Source: an uncultured Lachnospiraceae bacterium (GTDB lineage: Bacteria; Bacillota; Clostridia; Lachnospirales; Lachnospiraceae). From it: 64,000 nucleotides of DNA. Position numbers and translations under genes: made by a program. A model generated the notes under the pieces. It was not told the DNA's origin, made no database searches, and saw only the letters and a list, made by a program, of their open reading frames with translations. Where the stretch lies: contig CAMNOU010000009.1 of NCBI GenBank assembly GCA_946546945.1, positions 1 through 64,000 of the forward strand, in the 5' to 3' direction. Positions 52,732 through 63,968 of the stretch are shown piece by piece (the first letter of the stretch is position 1; every line of letters starts with the position of its first letter).

Positions 52732-53970
52732 TTAAAGATAAAGTAAAGGCCGCCGGTATTCCAGGACCGGTGCACGGCCTGACCGGGAGGACAGAATGTG
52801 CTGATACAGGGCGGACGCATGGATATTCAGATCTAGGAGTCTGCTGCGGACCGGTTCCAGGGCGTGGTCTGCCGCGGACAGACGTGTGATAACGGGGATC
52901 CGGCTCCTGCTTTGGACCGCATCGATCAATGGAGCTGCGCTTTTGCGGAATCCGAGGATTCTTGCATAAGGCGCGAAGGATACAGAGCCGGCTGCAAGGA
53001 AGTCTTCCTTTTGGATATTCAGAAGAAGATGGGTCAGGAATCTGTTTACAGATGTCATGGTCTGATTCCTGGTCTTCAGCAAAGCAGCGAACTGCGCCCA
53101 GTTCCGGTAATACTCCAGATGCCGGCGCGCCCGCCCGAACAGATCCCTGTTTTCCGGTTCATAGAGGGAGTGACGGCCTGTTTTTTCAAGAAGCGCATAA
53201 TAAAGAACATCCGTGAAATGATCAGCAGACAGAAAGCCTCCGGTTTCGGAAGTGTCCGAAAGGAGGGCGAAGACAGATTCCGGTACGGCGCTGCGGATCA
53301 GAGAGAGATCCGGGGTGTCCGGGTTCAGTAATTGTTCACGGATTGCGGATGCCGAAGAAAAAGAGCCATGCAGACAGGTGTCGTGGTAATCATTTCGTCT
53401 GCGGCGGATCATGACCGGCTTCAGGGATGCGTTGCTGCGAATGATTGCCTTCAGATACTGAAGGGCCAGAATGTTGTTCGGAGAGGATAACAGCTTCCGG
53501 TTCTTAGTGCCTGTTGTTTTGAGCAGAGCATCCTGGACAGCATTCGGATAACTGCATCCTTTTTTCAGAGCACAGGATAGGGCTTCTTTGTATTCTTCTG
53601 TCTCATTTGCGAGCAGCAGCGCTGTTTCCTCAAGTGTGCCGAATTCTGATTCGGAAGCCTCACAGCCGAAGCTGAGGAAGTCAACGACCCCGAGACCGTC
53701 CAGCAGGCAGACGCCTCCTTCGGCAAACCCTTCCGCACTGGAGACTGCCGCGATCAGAGGCAGTTCAATGACCAGATCCGCGCCGTTTTCCAGAGCCATC
53801 TGTGCGCGGAGAAACTTATCGGCAGCCGCCGGGGCTCCGCGCTGGACGAAGTCCCCGCTCATGACAGCGATGACATAGTCTGCGCCCGTCTGCCTGCGGG
53901 TCTCTTCTATATGAAACTGATGACCGTTATGAAACGGATTATATTCTGCAATGATCCCTGCTGTTTTCAT
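52732..53970 (-). CDS. tmcAL: tRNA(Met) cytidine acetate ligase (TmcAL)
   Basis: A 412-residue nucleotidyltransferase-fold enzyme that makes N4-acetylcytidine at the wobble position of elongator tRNA-Met, using acetate and ATP. The N-terminus MKTAGIIAEYNPFHNGHQFH carries the HxGH motif, followed by VIAVMSGDFVQRG, the YlbM-family signature. The ATG at 53970 has AGGAG 10 nt upstream; the frame is open earlier without a site. It is 28 nt after aroF on the same strand, probably co-transcribed with it. Confidence 0.92.
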   Translation of the reverse strand: MKTAGIIAEYNPFHNGHQFHIEETRRQTGADYVIAVMSGDFVQRGAPAAADKFLRAQMALENGADLVIELPLIAAVSSAEGFAEGGVCLLDGLGVVDFLSFGCEASESEFGTLEETALLLANETEEYKEALSCALKKGCSYPNAVQDALLKTTGTKNRKLLSSPNNILALQYLKAIIRSNASLKPVMIRRRRNDYHDTCLHGSFSSASAIREQLLNPDTPDLSLIRSAVPESVFALLSDTSETGGFLSADHFTDVLYYALLEKTGRHSLYEPENRDLFGRARRHLEYYRNWAQFAALLKTRNQTMTSVNRFLTHLLLNIQKEDFLAAGSVSFAPYARILGFRKSAAPLIDAVQSRSRIPVITRLSAADHALEPVRSRLLDLNIHASALYQHILSSRSGRAPVLEYRRPLLYL

Positions 53971-53998
53971 AAATACAAAAACTCCTGCTGCGTAAGAA

Positions 53999-55027
53999 TC
54001 AGGCTTTTTCCGCCAGAAGATATAAGAGCTGTTCGGATTCTTCCCAGCCGAGACAGGGGTCCGTGATGGATTTTCCGTAGACGTGCTCACCGATTTTCTG
54101 ATTTCCCGGTTCAATGTAGCTCTCGATCATTACCCCCTTGACCAGTTTGCGGATGGCGGGGGAGAGTTTCCGATTGTGCAGTACCTCATTCACAATGCGG
54201 ATCTGTTCCTGATATTTTTTATTGGAATTAGAGTGGTTTGCGTCGATAATGCAGGCCGGGTTAGCCAGTTCCATCTGATCATACATCTGAGCAAGAAGCA
54301 TGATGTCTTCATAGTGATAGTTCGGGTGAGCAATTCCGCGTTTATCGACTGCGCCGCGAAGGATCACATGCGCCATGGGGTTGCCGGTCGTATCCACTTC
54401 CCAGCCACGGTGTGTAAAGTGATGCGGATGCTGCGCCGCATAGACGGAATTCAGCATGACAGAGTAATCTCCGCTGGTCGGATTCTTCATGCCGCTTGCG
54501 ACATCAAAGCCGCTGACCGTCAGCCGGTGCTGCTGATCCTCGACCGAGCGGGCGCCGATCGCCACATACGAAAGAAGATCATCAATATAGTCCCAGTTTT
54601 CCGGATACAGCATTTCGTCAGCAGCCGACAGGCCGGTTTCTTCGATGGCGCGCAGATGGAGCCTTCGCACGGCAATGAGCCCTGCGACCATATCCGGCTT
54701 CGCCTCAGGGTCCGGCTGTGTTGCAATCCCTTTATAGCCCTCACCGGTGGTCCGGGGCTTGTTGGTATAGATGCGGGGAATGATGATCAGCCTGTCCTTT
54801 GTCTGTTCATTGACTCTTGCCAGACGGTGAATATAATCCATGACCGGTTCTTCACTATCCGCGGAACAGGGGCCGATGATGACAAGAAATTTATCGGATT
54901 CTCCCTTTAACACGGCGTTGATCCCGGCATCCCTGTCCTGTTTCAGCGCTTTCAGGGATTCGGAAAGCGGAAATTCTGCCTTGATTTTTCCGGGAGTAGG
55001 CAGTTCGTTCTGGTAAATAAAACTCAT
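53999..55027 (-). CDS. aroF: 3-deoxy-7-phosphoheptulonate synthase (class I DAHP synthase)
   Basis: A 342-residue first enzyme of the shikimate pathway, joining phosphoenolpyruvate and erythrose 4-phosphate. Motifs: VIIGPCSADSEEPVMDY, RIYTNKPRTTGEGYKG, GARSVEDQQHR, IIDANHSNSNKKYQEQ (metal His) and ITDPCLGWEES. It is the AroFGH type, with no chorismate mutase fusion. AATGGAGG precedes the ATG at 55027. It lies between aroE and tmcAL on the minus strand. Feedback specificity cannot be told from the sequence. Confidence 0.95.
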   Translation of the reverse strand: MSFIYQNELPTPGKIKAEFPLSESLKALKQDRDAGINAVLKGESDKFLVIIGPCSADSEEPVMDYIHRLARVNEQTKDRLIIIPRIYTNKPRTTGEGYKGIATQPDPEAKPDMVAGLIAVRRLHLRAIEETGLSAADEMLYPENWDYIDDLLSYVAIGARSVEDQQHRLTVSGFDVASGMKNPTSGDYSVMLNSVYAAQHPHHFTHRGWEVDTTGNPMAHVILRGAVDKRGIAHPNYHYEDIMLLAQMYDQMELANPACIIDANHSNSNKKYQEQIRIVNEVLHNRKLSPAIRKLVKGVMIESYIEPGNQKIGEHVYGKSITDPCLGWEESEQLLYLLAEKA

Positions 55028-55078
55028 TGTGGATACCTCCATTTTTCTATCAGATGGGAGATGAAAGCCTCAGGCAGA

Positions 55079-55942
55079 TCATCGGAAATATTTTTTGCGG
55101 ATGGCTTCTGCCGGCATTTCCTGACCGGTCCAGCACTGAAAAGAAGCGGCAGCCTGAAACAGAAGCATATACATGCCGTTGAACACTTTGCAGCCGCACT
55201 GTTTTGCGGTGCAAAGCAGTGCGGTTTCGCGGGGCTCATAAATGATATCGCTGACGATCAGGTCTTTCGGAAACTCCTTCAGATCTGGGAGCGGATTCTT
55301 GTGGATGTCAGGAGCCATGCCGACATTTGTTGCGTTCACCAGAATGGCCGAATCGTCAAGGCTTTTTCTCAATTGCGCGGAATCAGCCAGATCACAGACC
55401 TGCACCGGACAGTGTGTCTTCTCCCGGACCCGTGCGGCAAATTGCTCTGTCCTGTGAAAGGCTTCGGGACGGTTCCGGCGAAAGATGTCAATTGAAGAGA
55501 CCCCGTCCAGTGCTGCCTGCGTAATGATCGCGCCCGCTGCTCCGCCGGCGCCGAGGATGGTCATTTTTTTCCCGATAATGTCGTAGCCGGCATCAGAAAC
55601 GGAACGCATAAACCCGATGCCGTCTGTGGTATGGCCCGTCATATGACCGTCTTTGACAATAACGGTATTGCATGCTCCGGCTATGTCGGCCGCAGGCGTG
55701 CACGCGTCCATATATTCCAGAATCGCCTGTTTAAAGGGCATTGTGACATTGAGACCGCAGACGCCGATGGCGCGAAGACCATCGACCGCCTGTTTCAGGT
55801 CCCCGTCTTTCACATCAAAAGCCAGATATACATAGTCAAGCCCGAGCAGACGGAATGCCTCGTTATGGATCTGAGGTGAAATGCTGTGCGCGACCGGGCT
55901 GCCGAGCAGACCGGTCAGTTTTGTTCTTCCTGTGATTTCCAT
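55079..55942 (-). CDS. aroE: Shikimate dehydrogenase
   Basis: A 287-residue NADP-dependent enzyme reducing 3-dehydroshikimate. The substrate site has PVAHSISPQIHN and NVTMPFKQ (catalytic Lys), with GHTTDGIGF supplying the Asp. The nucleotide loop is ILGAGGAAGA. The C-terminus carries SDIIYEPRETALL and NGMYMLLFQAAASFQCWTG. AAAGGAG precedes the ATG. It is the first gene of the minus-strand aroE-aroF-tmcAL group and is divergent from aroD, so shikimate genes sit on both sides of one intergenic region. Confidence 0.95.
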   Translation of the reverse strand: MEITGRTKLTGLLGSPVAHSISPQIHNEAFRLLGLDYVYLAFDVKDGDLKQAVDGLRAIGVCGLNVTMPFKQAILEYMDACTPAADIAGACNTVIVKDGHMTGHTTDGIGFMRSVSDAGYDIIGKKMTILGAGGAAGAIITQAALDGVSSIDIFRRNRPEAFHRTEQFAARVREKTHCPVQVCDLADSAQLRKSLDDSAILVNATNVGMAPDIHKNPLPDLKEFPKDLIVSDIIYEPRETALLCTAKQCGCKVFNGMYMLLFQAAASFQCWTGQEMPAEAIRKKYFR

Positions 55943-55960
55943 GCGCCTCTCCTTTTGCGG

Positions 55961-55982
55961 CAGGAACGCCGGAGCATTCCTG
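55961..55982 (-). promoter_or_regulatory. UCCG-tetraloop hairpin in the aroE leader
   Basis: On the minus strand CAGGAATGC pairs with GCGTTCCTG (9 bp, one G-U) around UCCG, a UNCG-class stable tetraloop. It lies 5 nt upstream of the aroE ribosome binding site and could limit access to it. The wobble pair fits minus-strand RNA. Confidence 0.45.
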
Positions 55983-56012
55983 AGATGCCTGCAGAATAAT
56001 AGTGCTCATGCC

Positions 56013-56041
56013 TTGCATCATTTATCTGATTATTATATACT
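56013..56041 (+). promoter_or_regulatory. Sigma-A promoter of aroD-aroK
   Basis: TTGCAT (56013-56018), 17-bp spacer, TATACT (56036-56041), about 48 nt upstream of aroD. Confidence 0.8.
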
Positions 56042-56088
56042 AAAAAGAAAATAAATAAAGAGGTTTTTATACAAAAAAAGGAATGAAT

Positions 56089-56859
56089 ATGCAGCAATCA
56101 TTTGAAATAAAGGGAATTATGATCGGAAAAGGGAGACCGGTGGTCTGTGTACCGGTCGTCGCGGCAGATGCGAAGTCAGTCGTTTCAAAAATCCGGGATC
56201 TTTGCGAACAGCAGGTCCGGATGATCGAATGGCGGGCGGATTGTTTTGAAGATGTGAAAAGACCGGAGTGTGTAAAAGCGGTTCTTGAAGAGATCCGTCC
56301 TTTTACAGAGAATACCGTGATCCTTTTTACATTCCGCACCAAACACCAGGGAGGCATGCTTTCTCTTCCGGAGAAGGATATCTTATATCTGAATACCGTG
56401 GCGGCAAAGAGCGGCTGTGTGGATATGATTGACCTGGAATTTTTCGAGGCATCCAGACCGCAGAAGGAGATCCGGAGATTTCAGGCGATGGGCGTCAAAG
56501 TAATCGCATCCCACCATGATTTTGAGGCGACGCCGGATGACTGTATCCTGCATATGCTGATGGATCAGATGCAGCAGGGCGGCGCGGATGTGGCAAAGCT
56601 TGCCATGATGCCGCAGACGATGGATGACGTGATCCGCCTGTTAAAACTGACCAATGATACAAAGCAAAAGTATCCGGACCTTCCCCTGGTCACGATGTCC
56701 ATGGGGCCGATGGGGGTGATCAGCAGAATCGCCGGGGAAGCGTTCGGATCATGCATTACATTCGGAACAGACGGACAGGCGTCAGCGCCGGGGCAGCTTG
56801 AAAGGAAGCAGCTTTCTCAGATTCTGGATATCCTGCACAGTGCAAAAGAGGGAGAATGA
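56089..56859 (+). CDS. aroD: 3-dehydroquinate dehydratase, type I
   Basis: A 256-residue class I enzyme that dehydrates 3-dehydroquinate through a Schiff base. MIEWRADCFED gives the substrate-binding Glu/Arg, ASHHDFEATP the catalytic His, and DVAKLAMMPQ the Schiff-base Lys. MSMGPMGVISRIAGEAFGSCITFG is typical of the C-terminal barrel. The ATG at 56089 is 6 nt after AAGGA; an ATG at 56083 abuts the site directly. It is followed by aroK. Confidence 0.94.
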   Translation: MQQSFEIKGIMIGKGRPVVCVPVVAADAKSVVSKIRDLCEQQVRMIEWRADCFEDVKRPECVKAVLEEIRPFTENTVILFTFRTKHQGGMLSLPEKDILYLNTVAAKSGCVDMIDLEFFEASRPQKEIRRFQAMGVKVIASHHDFEATPDDCILHMLMDQMQQGGADVAKLAMMPQTMDDVIRLLKLTNDTKQKYPDLPLVTMSMGPMGVISRIAGEAFGSCITFGTDGQASAPGQLERKQLSQILDILHSAKEGE

Positions 56860-56899
56860 CGGAGCCGGTGACAGCCGGCCGGTCTTAGAGGGGGATGAG

Positions 56900-57424
56900 A
56901 TGACAAGACATATGACAAGGCATATTTATCTGATCGGGTTTATGGGAACCGGGAAAAGCACCATTGCGCAGAGACTGAAAACAATCCTGCGCGCGGGAGA
57001 AATTGACATGGATGCCGCCATTGTAAAAGAAGCGGGTATGAGCATCCGCCGGATATTTGAAAAATACGGAGAGGACTATTTCCGGGATCTGGAGACAAAG
57101 ATGCTGAAAACGATCAGCGGATACCGGCCGTCCGTCATTTCCTGCGGAGGGGGAACGGTCATGCGCCCGCAGAATGTGGAATTGATGAAGAAAAGCGGGA
57201 TCATCGTACTGCTGACGGCAGAACCGGAAACGGTGTATGAACGAGTGAAAAACTCCAAAAACCGCCCCATCCTGAACGGACACATGCAGGTGGATTATAT
57301 CGCGCAGCTGATGGAGAAGCGCCGGAGCGCTTATGAAGCGGCGTGTGATGTGCGTATTCCGACAGACAACCGGACACCGGATGAGATTGCACAGGAAGTG
57401 ATGACTGCGGCATTACCTTTTTGA
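56900..57424 (+). CDS. aroK: Shikimate kinase
   Basis: A 174-residue P-loop kinase phosphorylating shikimate. Walker A is GFMGTGKST (13-21), the shikimate-binding Asp lies in IDMDAAIVKEAGMSI, and Arg residues follow in FRDLETK and SCGGGTVMRP. The lid has NRPIL. GAGGGGGA precedes the ATG at 56900; the frame is open upstream without a site. It follows aroD by 40 nt. It ends 8 nt before the tRNA promoter region, and no separate terminator is visible. Confidence 0.93.
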   Translation: MTRHMTRHIYLIGFMGTGKSTIAQRLKTILRAGEIDMDAAIVKEAGMSIRRIFEKYGEDYFRDLETKMLKTISGYRPSVISCGGGTVMRPQNVELMKKSGIIVLLTAEPETVYERVKNSKNRPILNGHMQVDYIAQLMEKRRSAYEAACDVRIPTDNRTPDEIAQEVMTAALPF

Positions 57425-57432
57425 TTTTTGCC

Positions 57433-57461
57433 TTGATTTTTCAAATGGGTTATGATAATAT
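57433..57461 (+). promoter_or_regulatory. Promoter of tRNA-Arg
   Basis: TTGATT (57433-57438), 17-bp spacer, TAATAT (57456-57461), with transcription starting about 10 nt before the mature tRNA. Confidence 0.7.
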
Positions 57462-57479
57462 ACTTTCTGATGTTTGTAA

Positions 57480-57551
57480 GCAACCGTAGTCTAACGGATA
57501 GAACGCAGGACTCCGACTCCTGTAATGTGGGTTCGATTCCCGCCGGTTGCA
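57480..57551 (+). tRNA. tRNA-Arg (anticodon CCG)
   Basis: A 72-nt cloverleaf. The acceptor stem is GCAACCG/CGGTTGC with discriminator A; the anticodon stem is CAGGA/TCCTG with loop CTCCGAC, giving anticodon CCG for codon CGG. The T arm has GTGGG-TTCGATT-CCCGC. CCA is not encoded. It is a single gene with its own promoter and terminator. CGG codons are frequent in some genes here, such as addA and addB. Confidence 0.95.
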
Positions 57552-57555
57552 CTAT

Positions 57556-57605
57556 AAAAACCGCGGAAACCGATATTAATAATTGGTTTGAGCGGTTTTT
57601 TTGTT
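57556..57605 (+). terminator. Terminator after tRNA-Arg
   Basis: AAAACCGC (57557-57564) pairs with GCGGTTTT (57592-57599), with an inner stem GAAACCGAT/ATTGGTTT, followed by a T-run. Confidence 0.85.
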
Positions 57606-57662
57606 TTTCTGAAGAAAACAGAAACGATCATTGAGATCAAAGAAAAAACAGGAGAAAAGTTT

Positions 57663-58706
57663 ATGGAAAGAGTAAAGGCATTTCTGAAAAAGAAGGATAT
57701 TGAAATATCACTGAAACGGTATTTTATTGATGCGCTCGGAGCGATGGCGCTGGGATTGTTCTGTTCCCTTCTGATTGGTACGATCATCAATACGGTCGGG
57801 CAGCAATTCGGAATCCCCTATCTGGAAACGGTGGGAGGATTTGCCACCGCGATGGCGGGCCCGGCGATGGCAGTAGCGATCGGACATGCGCTGAAGTGTC
57901 CGCCGCTGGTCCTTTTTTCCCTGATTGCGGTCGGCGGAGCCGCGAACAGTATGGGCGGCGCCGGGGGACCTCTTGCGGTTCTCGTCATCGCTATTATTGC
58001 ATCTGAATGCGGAAAAGCAGTTTCAAAAGAAACAAAGATCGATATTCTTGTGACTCCGGCCGTGACTATTTTTGCAGGGGTGATCCTTTCGACTCTGATC
58101 GCTCCGCCGATCGGACTGGCCGCATCGAAATTCGGCGGTCTGATCATGCATGCGACGGTTCTGAGACCGTTCTTTATGGGAGTGATCGTCTCGGTTCTTG
58201 TCGGAATTGCACTGACGCTTCCCATTTCCTCGGCGGCCATCTGTGCAGCGCTCGGCCTGACCGGACTCGCTGGAGGGGCCGCGGTGGCAGGCTGCTGTGC
58301 GCAGATGATCGGCTTTGCGATCATTTCCTTTAAGGAGAACCGCTGGGGAGGACTTGTCTCTCAGGGAATCGGGACTTCTATGCTGCAGATGGGAAATATT
58401 GTGAAAAATCCCCGCATCTGGATACCGTCAATTCTGACAAGCGCCATCACCGGCCCGGTCGCCACCTGTATTTTTCATCTCGAAATGAATGGCGCTCCGG
58501 TTTCTTCCGGTATGGGAACCTGCGGACTGGTCGGTCAGATCGGAGTGTATACCGGGTGGGTCGCTGACGGTAAGGCAATTACCGCTTTCGACTGGACCGG
58601 ACTGATCCTGATCTGCTTTATCCTGCCGGGGATCTTAAGCTGGGTATTTTATAAAATAGAATACAGACTCGGATGGATCAAAGATGGAGACCTGAAGCTT
58701 CATTAG
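57663..58706 (+). CDS. PTS sugar transporter subunit IIC-like membrane protein
   Basis: A 347-residue polytopic protein of the PTS EIIC_2-like family, with about nine hydrophobic segments rich in Gly and Ala (GGFATAMAGPAMAVAIGHAL, GGAANSMGGAGGPLAVLVIAI). No IIA or IIB domain or gene is nearby, so phosphotransfer function is uncertain. Orphan IIC-like proteins of this family may be transporters of other kinds. ACAGGAG precedes the ATG at 57663. It ends 10 nt from the convergent small export gene. Confidence 0.85.
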   Translation: MERVKAFLKKKDIEISLKRYFIDALGAMALGLFCSLLIGTIINTVGQQFGIPYLETVGGFATAMAGPAMAVAIGHALKCPPLVLFSLIAVGGAANSMGGAGGPLAVLVIAIIASECGKAVSKETKIDILVTPAVTIFAGVILSTLIAPPIGLAASKFGGLIMHATVLRPFFMGVIVSVLVGIALTLPISSAAICAALGLTGLAGGAAVAGCCAQMIGFAIISFKENRWGGLVSQGIGTSMLQMGNIVKNPRIWIPSILTSAITGPVATCIFHLEMNGAPVSSGMGTCGLVGQIGVYTGWVADGKAITAFDWTGLILICFILPGILSWVFYKIEYRLGWIKDGDLKLH

Positions 58707-58716
58707 AAGATCCGGA

Positions 58717-59190
58717 TCACATTCTTACCGCCTGGATCATATTGAGGACTCCGTTTCCGACCATGGATACGATCAGACCGGAAATAATATTGCCGGAGAA
58801 AACACTCAAAATGATGTTGCGCGGCTTCATATTGAAGACGCCGGCAATGATGGATCCCGTCCAGGTGCCTGTCCCCGGAATCGGAACAGCGACATAGGCG
58901 AAGATCGCCAGCGGGCCGAAGCGCCGGATCTTGCTGCTGTGTTTTTGCGTGATCTTATCCATCCATCCGGTGAAATGCTTCAGGAGATGCTTTCTCTTGC
59001 AGAAGCGGTAAAACCAGTTGGTGAAAAAGGCCAGGAAGATCAGGATGACACTGCTTCCCGCCAGAGCAGCAAAATAGGAAAGGCGGGGGTCCAGTCCCAG
59101 CGCGATGCCGAACGGGATGGCTCCCTTGATTTCAATTGCAGGTACCATAGATACCAGAAATGTATAAAATAATCTTCGAATAACAATCAT
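58717..59190 (-). CDS. Small multi-drug export protein family membrane protein
   Basis: A 157-residue membrane protein of the Sm_multidrug_ex family. Signatures are VPAIEIKGAIPFGIALGL near the N-terminus and FAYVAVPIPGTGTWTGSIIA in the middle, with about four to five membrane segments. Despite the family name, transport has little direct support. It is monocistronic, with its own promoter. Confidence 0.87.
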   Translation of the reverse strand: MIVIRRLFYTFLVSMVPAIEIKGAIPFGIALGLDPRLSYFAALAGSSVILIFLAFFTNWFYRFCKRKHLLKHFTGWMDKITQKHSSKIRRFGPLAIFAYVAVPIPGTGTWTGSIIAGVFNMKPRNIILSVFSGNIISGLIVSMVGNGVLNMIQAVRM

Positions 59191-59234
59191 ATACCAGACT
59201 CCTGACTCTGTTGTTAGTTTGTGTCATTGACCCT

Positions 59235-59264
59235 AATATAATTCAGAAAATCCTAAATCGTCAA
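59235..59264 (-). promoter_or_regulatory. Promoter of the small export protein gene
   Basis: On the minus strand: TTGACG (59264-59259), 18-bp spacer, TATATT (59240-59235). Confidence 0.65.
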
Positions 59265-59338
59265 GGTGATTCATGGATTATTAAGAAACTAATAAGAAGA
59301 AGGTAAGAGAAGATGGGACGGCAGTGCAAAATGCATTC

Positions 59339-59367
59339 TTGCGAATTGTGACAGAGTATGTTATCAT
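59339..59367 (+). promoter_or_regulatory. Promoter of the SH3b protein gene
   Basis: TTGCGA (59339-59344), 17-bp spacer, TATCAT (59362-59367), giving a leader of about 50 nt. Confidence 0.6.
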
Positions 59368-59427
59368 ATTCTCCACGAATAAGAGACATTGATTGACGCT
59401 TTTCCAAATTGTTAAAGGAGCATTCTT

Positions 59428-61014
59428 ATGTCAGATAACAAAGATACAAGAGATAATCTTACAGAAGATTATACAGATGAATATTCCAGAAAAATAAAAG
59501 AGATCGAAGAGCAGATCGAGAAGGAAGCCGCAGCGGAACAGAATCCTTCCGCGCAGCAGCCGGCTGGGGAAGAGACCGGGAAGGCTTCCGGGACGGAGGG
59601 ATCCGGCGAATCACAGGATATTCTGGATGATATTGAGTTTATCTCCCAGGAGTCTGTGCGCGACCGGTCAAAGATGGCGAAAGGGCATGTCATTGAAGAT
59701 GACATGGTCTCAGAAAAAAAGACAAAACGCCGCGGCGTTGATGTGGAAGAGGCAAAGAAGGAAAAATCCAGAAAGGTAGTTCGCAAGTTCCTTCCCCTGA
59801 TCATCTTCCTGATCATTGTAGCGGTCGCTGCCGCATGTTTCCTCTTTTATTATCTCAAGGATCTGAGAGAGAAAAAGACAGAGGAAAACAGAGAACAGCC
59901 GGTTTCTTCACAGGAATACGAAAAAGACGGTTATGAAAAGATCAACGCTCTGGTTTCCAATTATTATGCATGTTATGCGCAGGGAGATACAGAGAAGATC
60001 CTTCAGTATGCCTACCCGATGTCTGATTCCGAAAAGAGCTACATCCAGATGTACTCGGAATTTGTGGAGGAATATCAGAATCTTGTCTGCTATACCAAAA
60101 CCGGTGCGGATGACAAATCTTATATTGTATCCGCGGCGTTTGATGTGAAATACAGAGACGCAGAGACCGCTGCACCGGGCATGGACTTCTTCTATGTGCG
60201 GGAGAACGAGGACGGAAGCGTCTATATCGATAATGTCTACAGTGCGTACAATCAGCTTTATCAGGAGTTCACACTGGATCAGGATATCCTCAAGCTGATT
60301 ACGGATTACGAGGCTGCAGACGATGTCATTGCGCTCCAGGCGGGAGTGCAGACCAAGTATGAGCAGGTACTTTCTCAGGATGAGAGCCTGAGCAATCTGG
60401 TCAGCGGCGCGCTCGACGGAGCGGTGTCCGCATGGAAGTCAGAGCATGAGGCTGAGATTGCGCAGAAAGCGCAGGAGGCTGCTGCGGCTGCGGGCGGAGA
60501 GGACCAGCAGACTGCGGAGACCGGACAGCCGGCAGAAGGGACAGAACAGCCTGCCCAGGAGGAGACGCCTGCTGCTGAGAATACAGGAGAGACGGAACAG
60601 AAGGCCTGGGTATATGCGACAGAGTCTGTCAATATCCGCTCCTCTGCAGATGAGAATTCAGAGATTCTGGCTTCGGTCATCAAAGGTTCGGAGGTTCGTC
60701 AGCTTGCAGTTACATCCAATGGCTGGAGCAAGGTCAAGACCGGTGAGATCGTGGGATACATCAAATCAGAATATCTTACAGATCAAAAGCCTGCTTCTTC
60801 TTCCTCCGGTACAGCCCTGACGGAAGGAAAGCAGATCAGGCTCAGCGCATCTGTCAACGTCCGGAAGTCCATGAGCGAGTCGTCAGAGCGTGTCGGACTG
60901 GCCTATGAGGGCGAGACGGTCACGGTGATTCAGAGCTACAGTGAAGGCTGGACGAAGGTGGAATGGAACGGCAAGACAGGATATATCAAAACCGATATCC
61001 TGGCCGGAATGTAA
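59428..61014 (+). CDS. Membrane-anchored protein with two C-terminal bacterial SH3 domains
   Basis: A 528-residue type II-like membrane protein. Residues 1-121 are charged and probably cytoplasmic. One membrane helix follows at about 122-143, then an NTF2-like or coiled region (about 165-345). Next comes a low-complexity linker rich in A, E, Q, G and T (about 345-392). Two SH3b repeats end the protein: VNIRSSADENSEILASV with GWSKVKTGEIVGYI (395-455), and VNVRKSMSESSERVG with GWTKVEWNGKTGYI (472-528). SH3b domains often bind peptidoglycan, so an envelope role is likely. AAAGGAG precedes the ATG, and a terminator follows. Confidence 0.85.
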   Translation: MSDNKDTRDNLTEDYTDEYSRKIKEIEEQIEKEAAAEQNPSAQQPAGEETGKASGTEGSGESQDILDDIEFISQESVRDRSKMAKGHVIEDDMVSEKKTKRRGVDVEEAKKEKSRKVVRKFLPLIIFLIIVAVAAACFLFYYLKDLREKKTEENREQPVSSQEYEKDGYEKINALVSNYYACYAQGDTEKILQYAYPMSDSEKSYIQMYSEFVEEYQNLVCYTKTGADDKSYIVSAAFDVKYRDAETAAPGMDFFYVRENEDGSVYIDNVYSAYNQLYQEFTLDQDILKLITDYEAADDVIALQAGVQTKYEQVLSQDESLSNLVSGALDGAVSAWKSEHEAEIAQKAQEAAAAAGGEDQQTAETGQPAEGTEQPAQEETPAAENTGETEQKAWVYATESVNIRSSADENSEILASVIKGSEVRQLAVTSNGWSKVKTGEIVGYIKSEYLTDQKPASSSSGTALTEGKQIRLSASVNVRKSMSESSERVGLAYEGETVTVIQSYSEGWTKVEWNGKTGYIKTDILAGM

Positions 61015-61032
61015 GGAATCGTAAAAGAAAGG

Positions 61033-61062
61033 CAGGGGACAGAGTCTGTTCCCTGTTTTTTT
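61033..61062 (+). terminator. Intrinsic terminator after the SH3b gene
   Basis: CAGGGGACAG (61033-61042) pairs with CTGTTCCCTG (61046-61055) with one G-U, a 3-nt loop, then seven T residues. Confidence 0.92.
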
Positions 61063-61115
61063 ATGATATAGGAAATGAAACTCTTTGTTCTAAGAAAAAA
61101 GGAAGCAGTTTTATT

Positions 61116-63855
<2,740 letters not shown>

Positions 63856-63887
63856 GAGAATTAATTGTTTTCAAAACAGCAATTCTT

Positions 63888-63896
63888 TGGTATACT
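63888..63896 (+). promoter_or_regulatory. Extended -10 promoter of the right-edge gene
   Basis: TGGTATACT (63888-63896) is an extended -10 element. The -35 region (TTTTCA at 63868) is poor. Transcription would start near 63903, about 65 nt before the next start codon. Confidence 0.5.
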
Positions 63897-63968
63897 AATA
63901 GAAGTTTCAAACAGTTGTTTTTATTGAAAGATTTATTAGATAACAGAGGAAATACAGGAGGATAGTTC

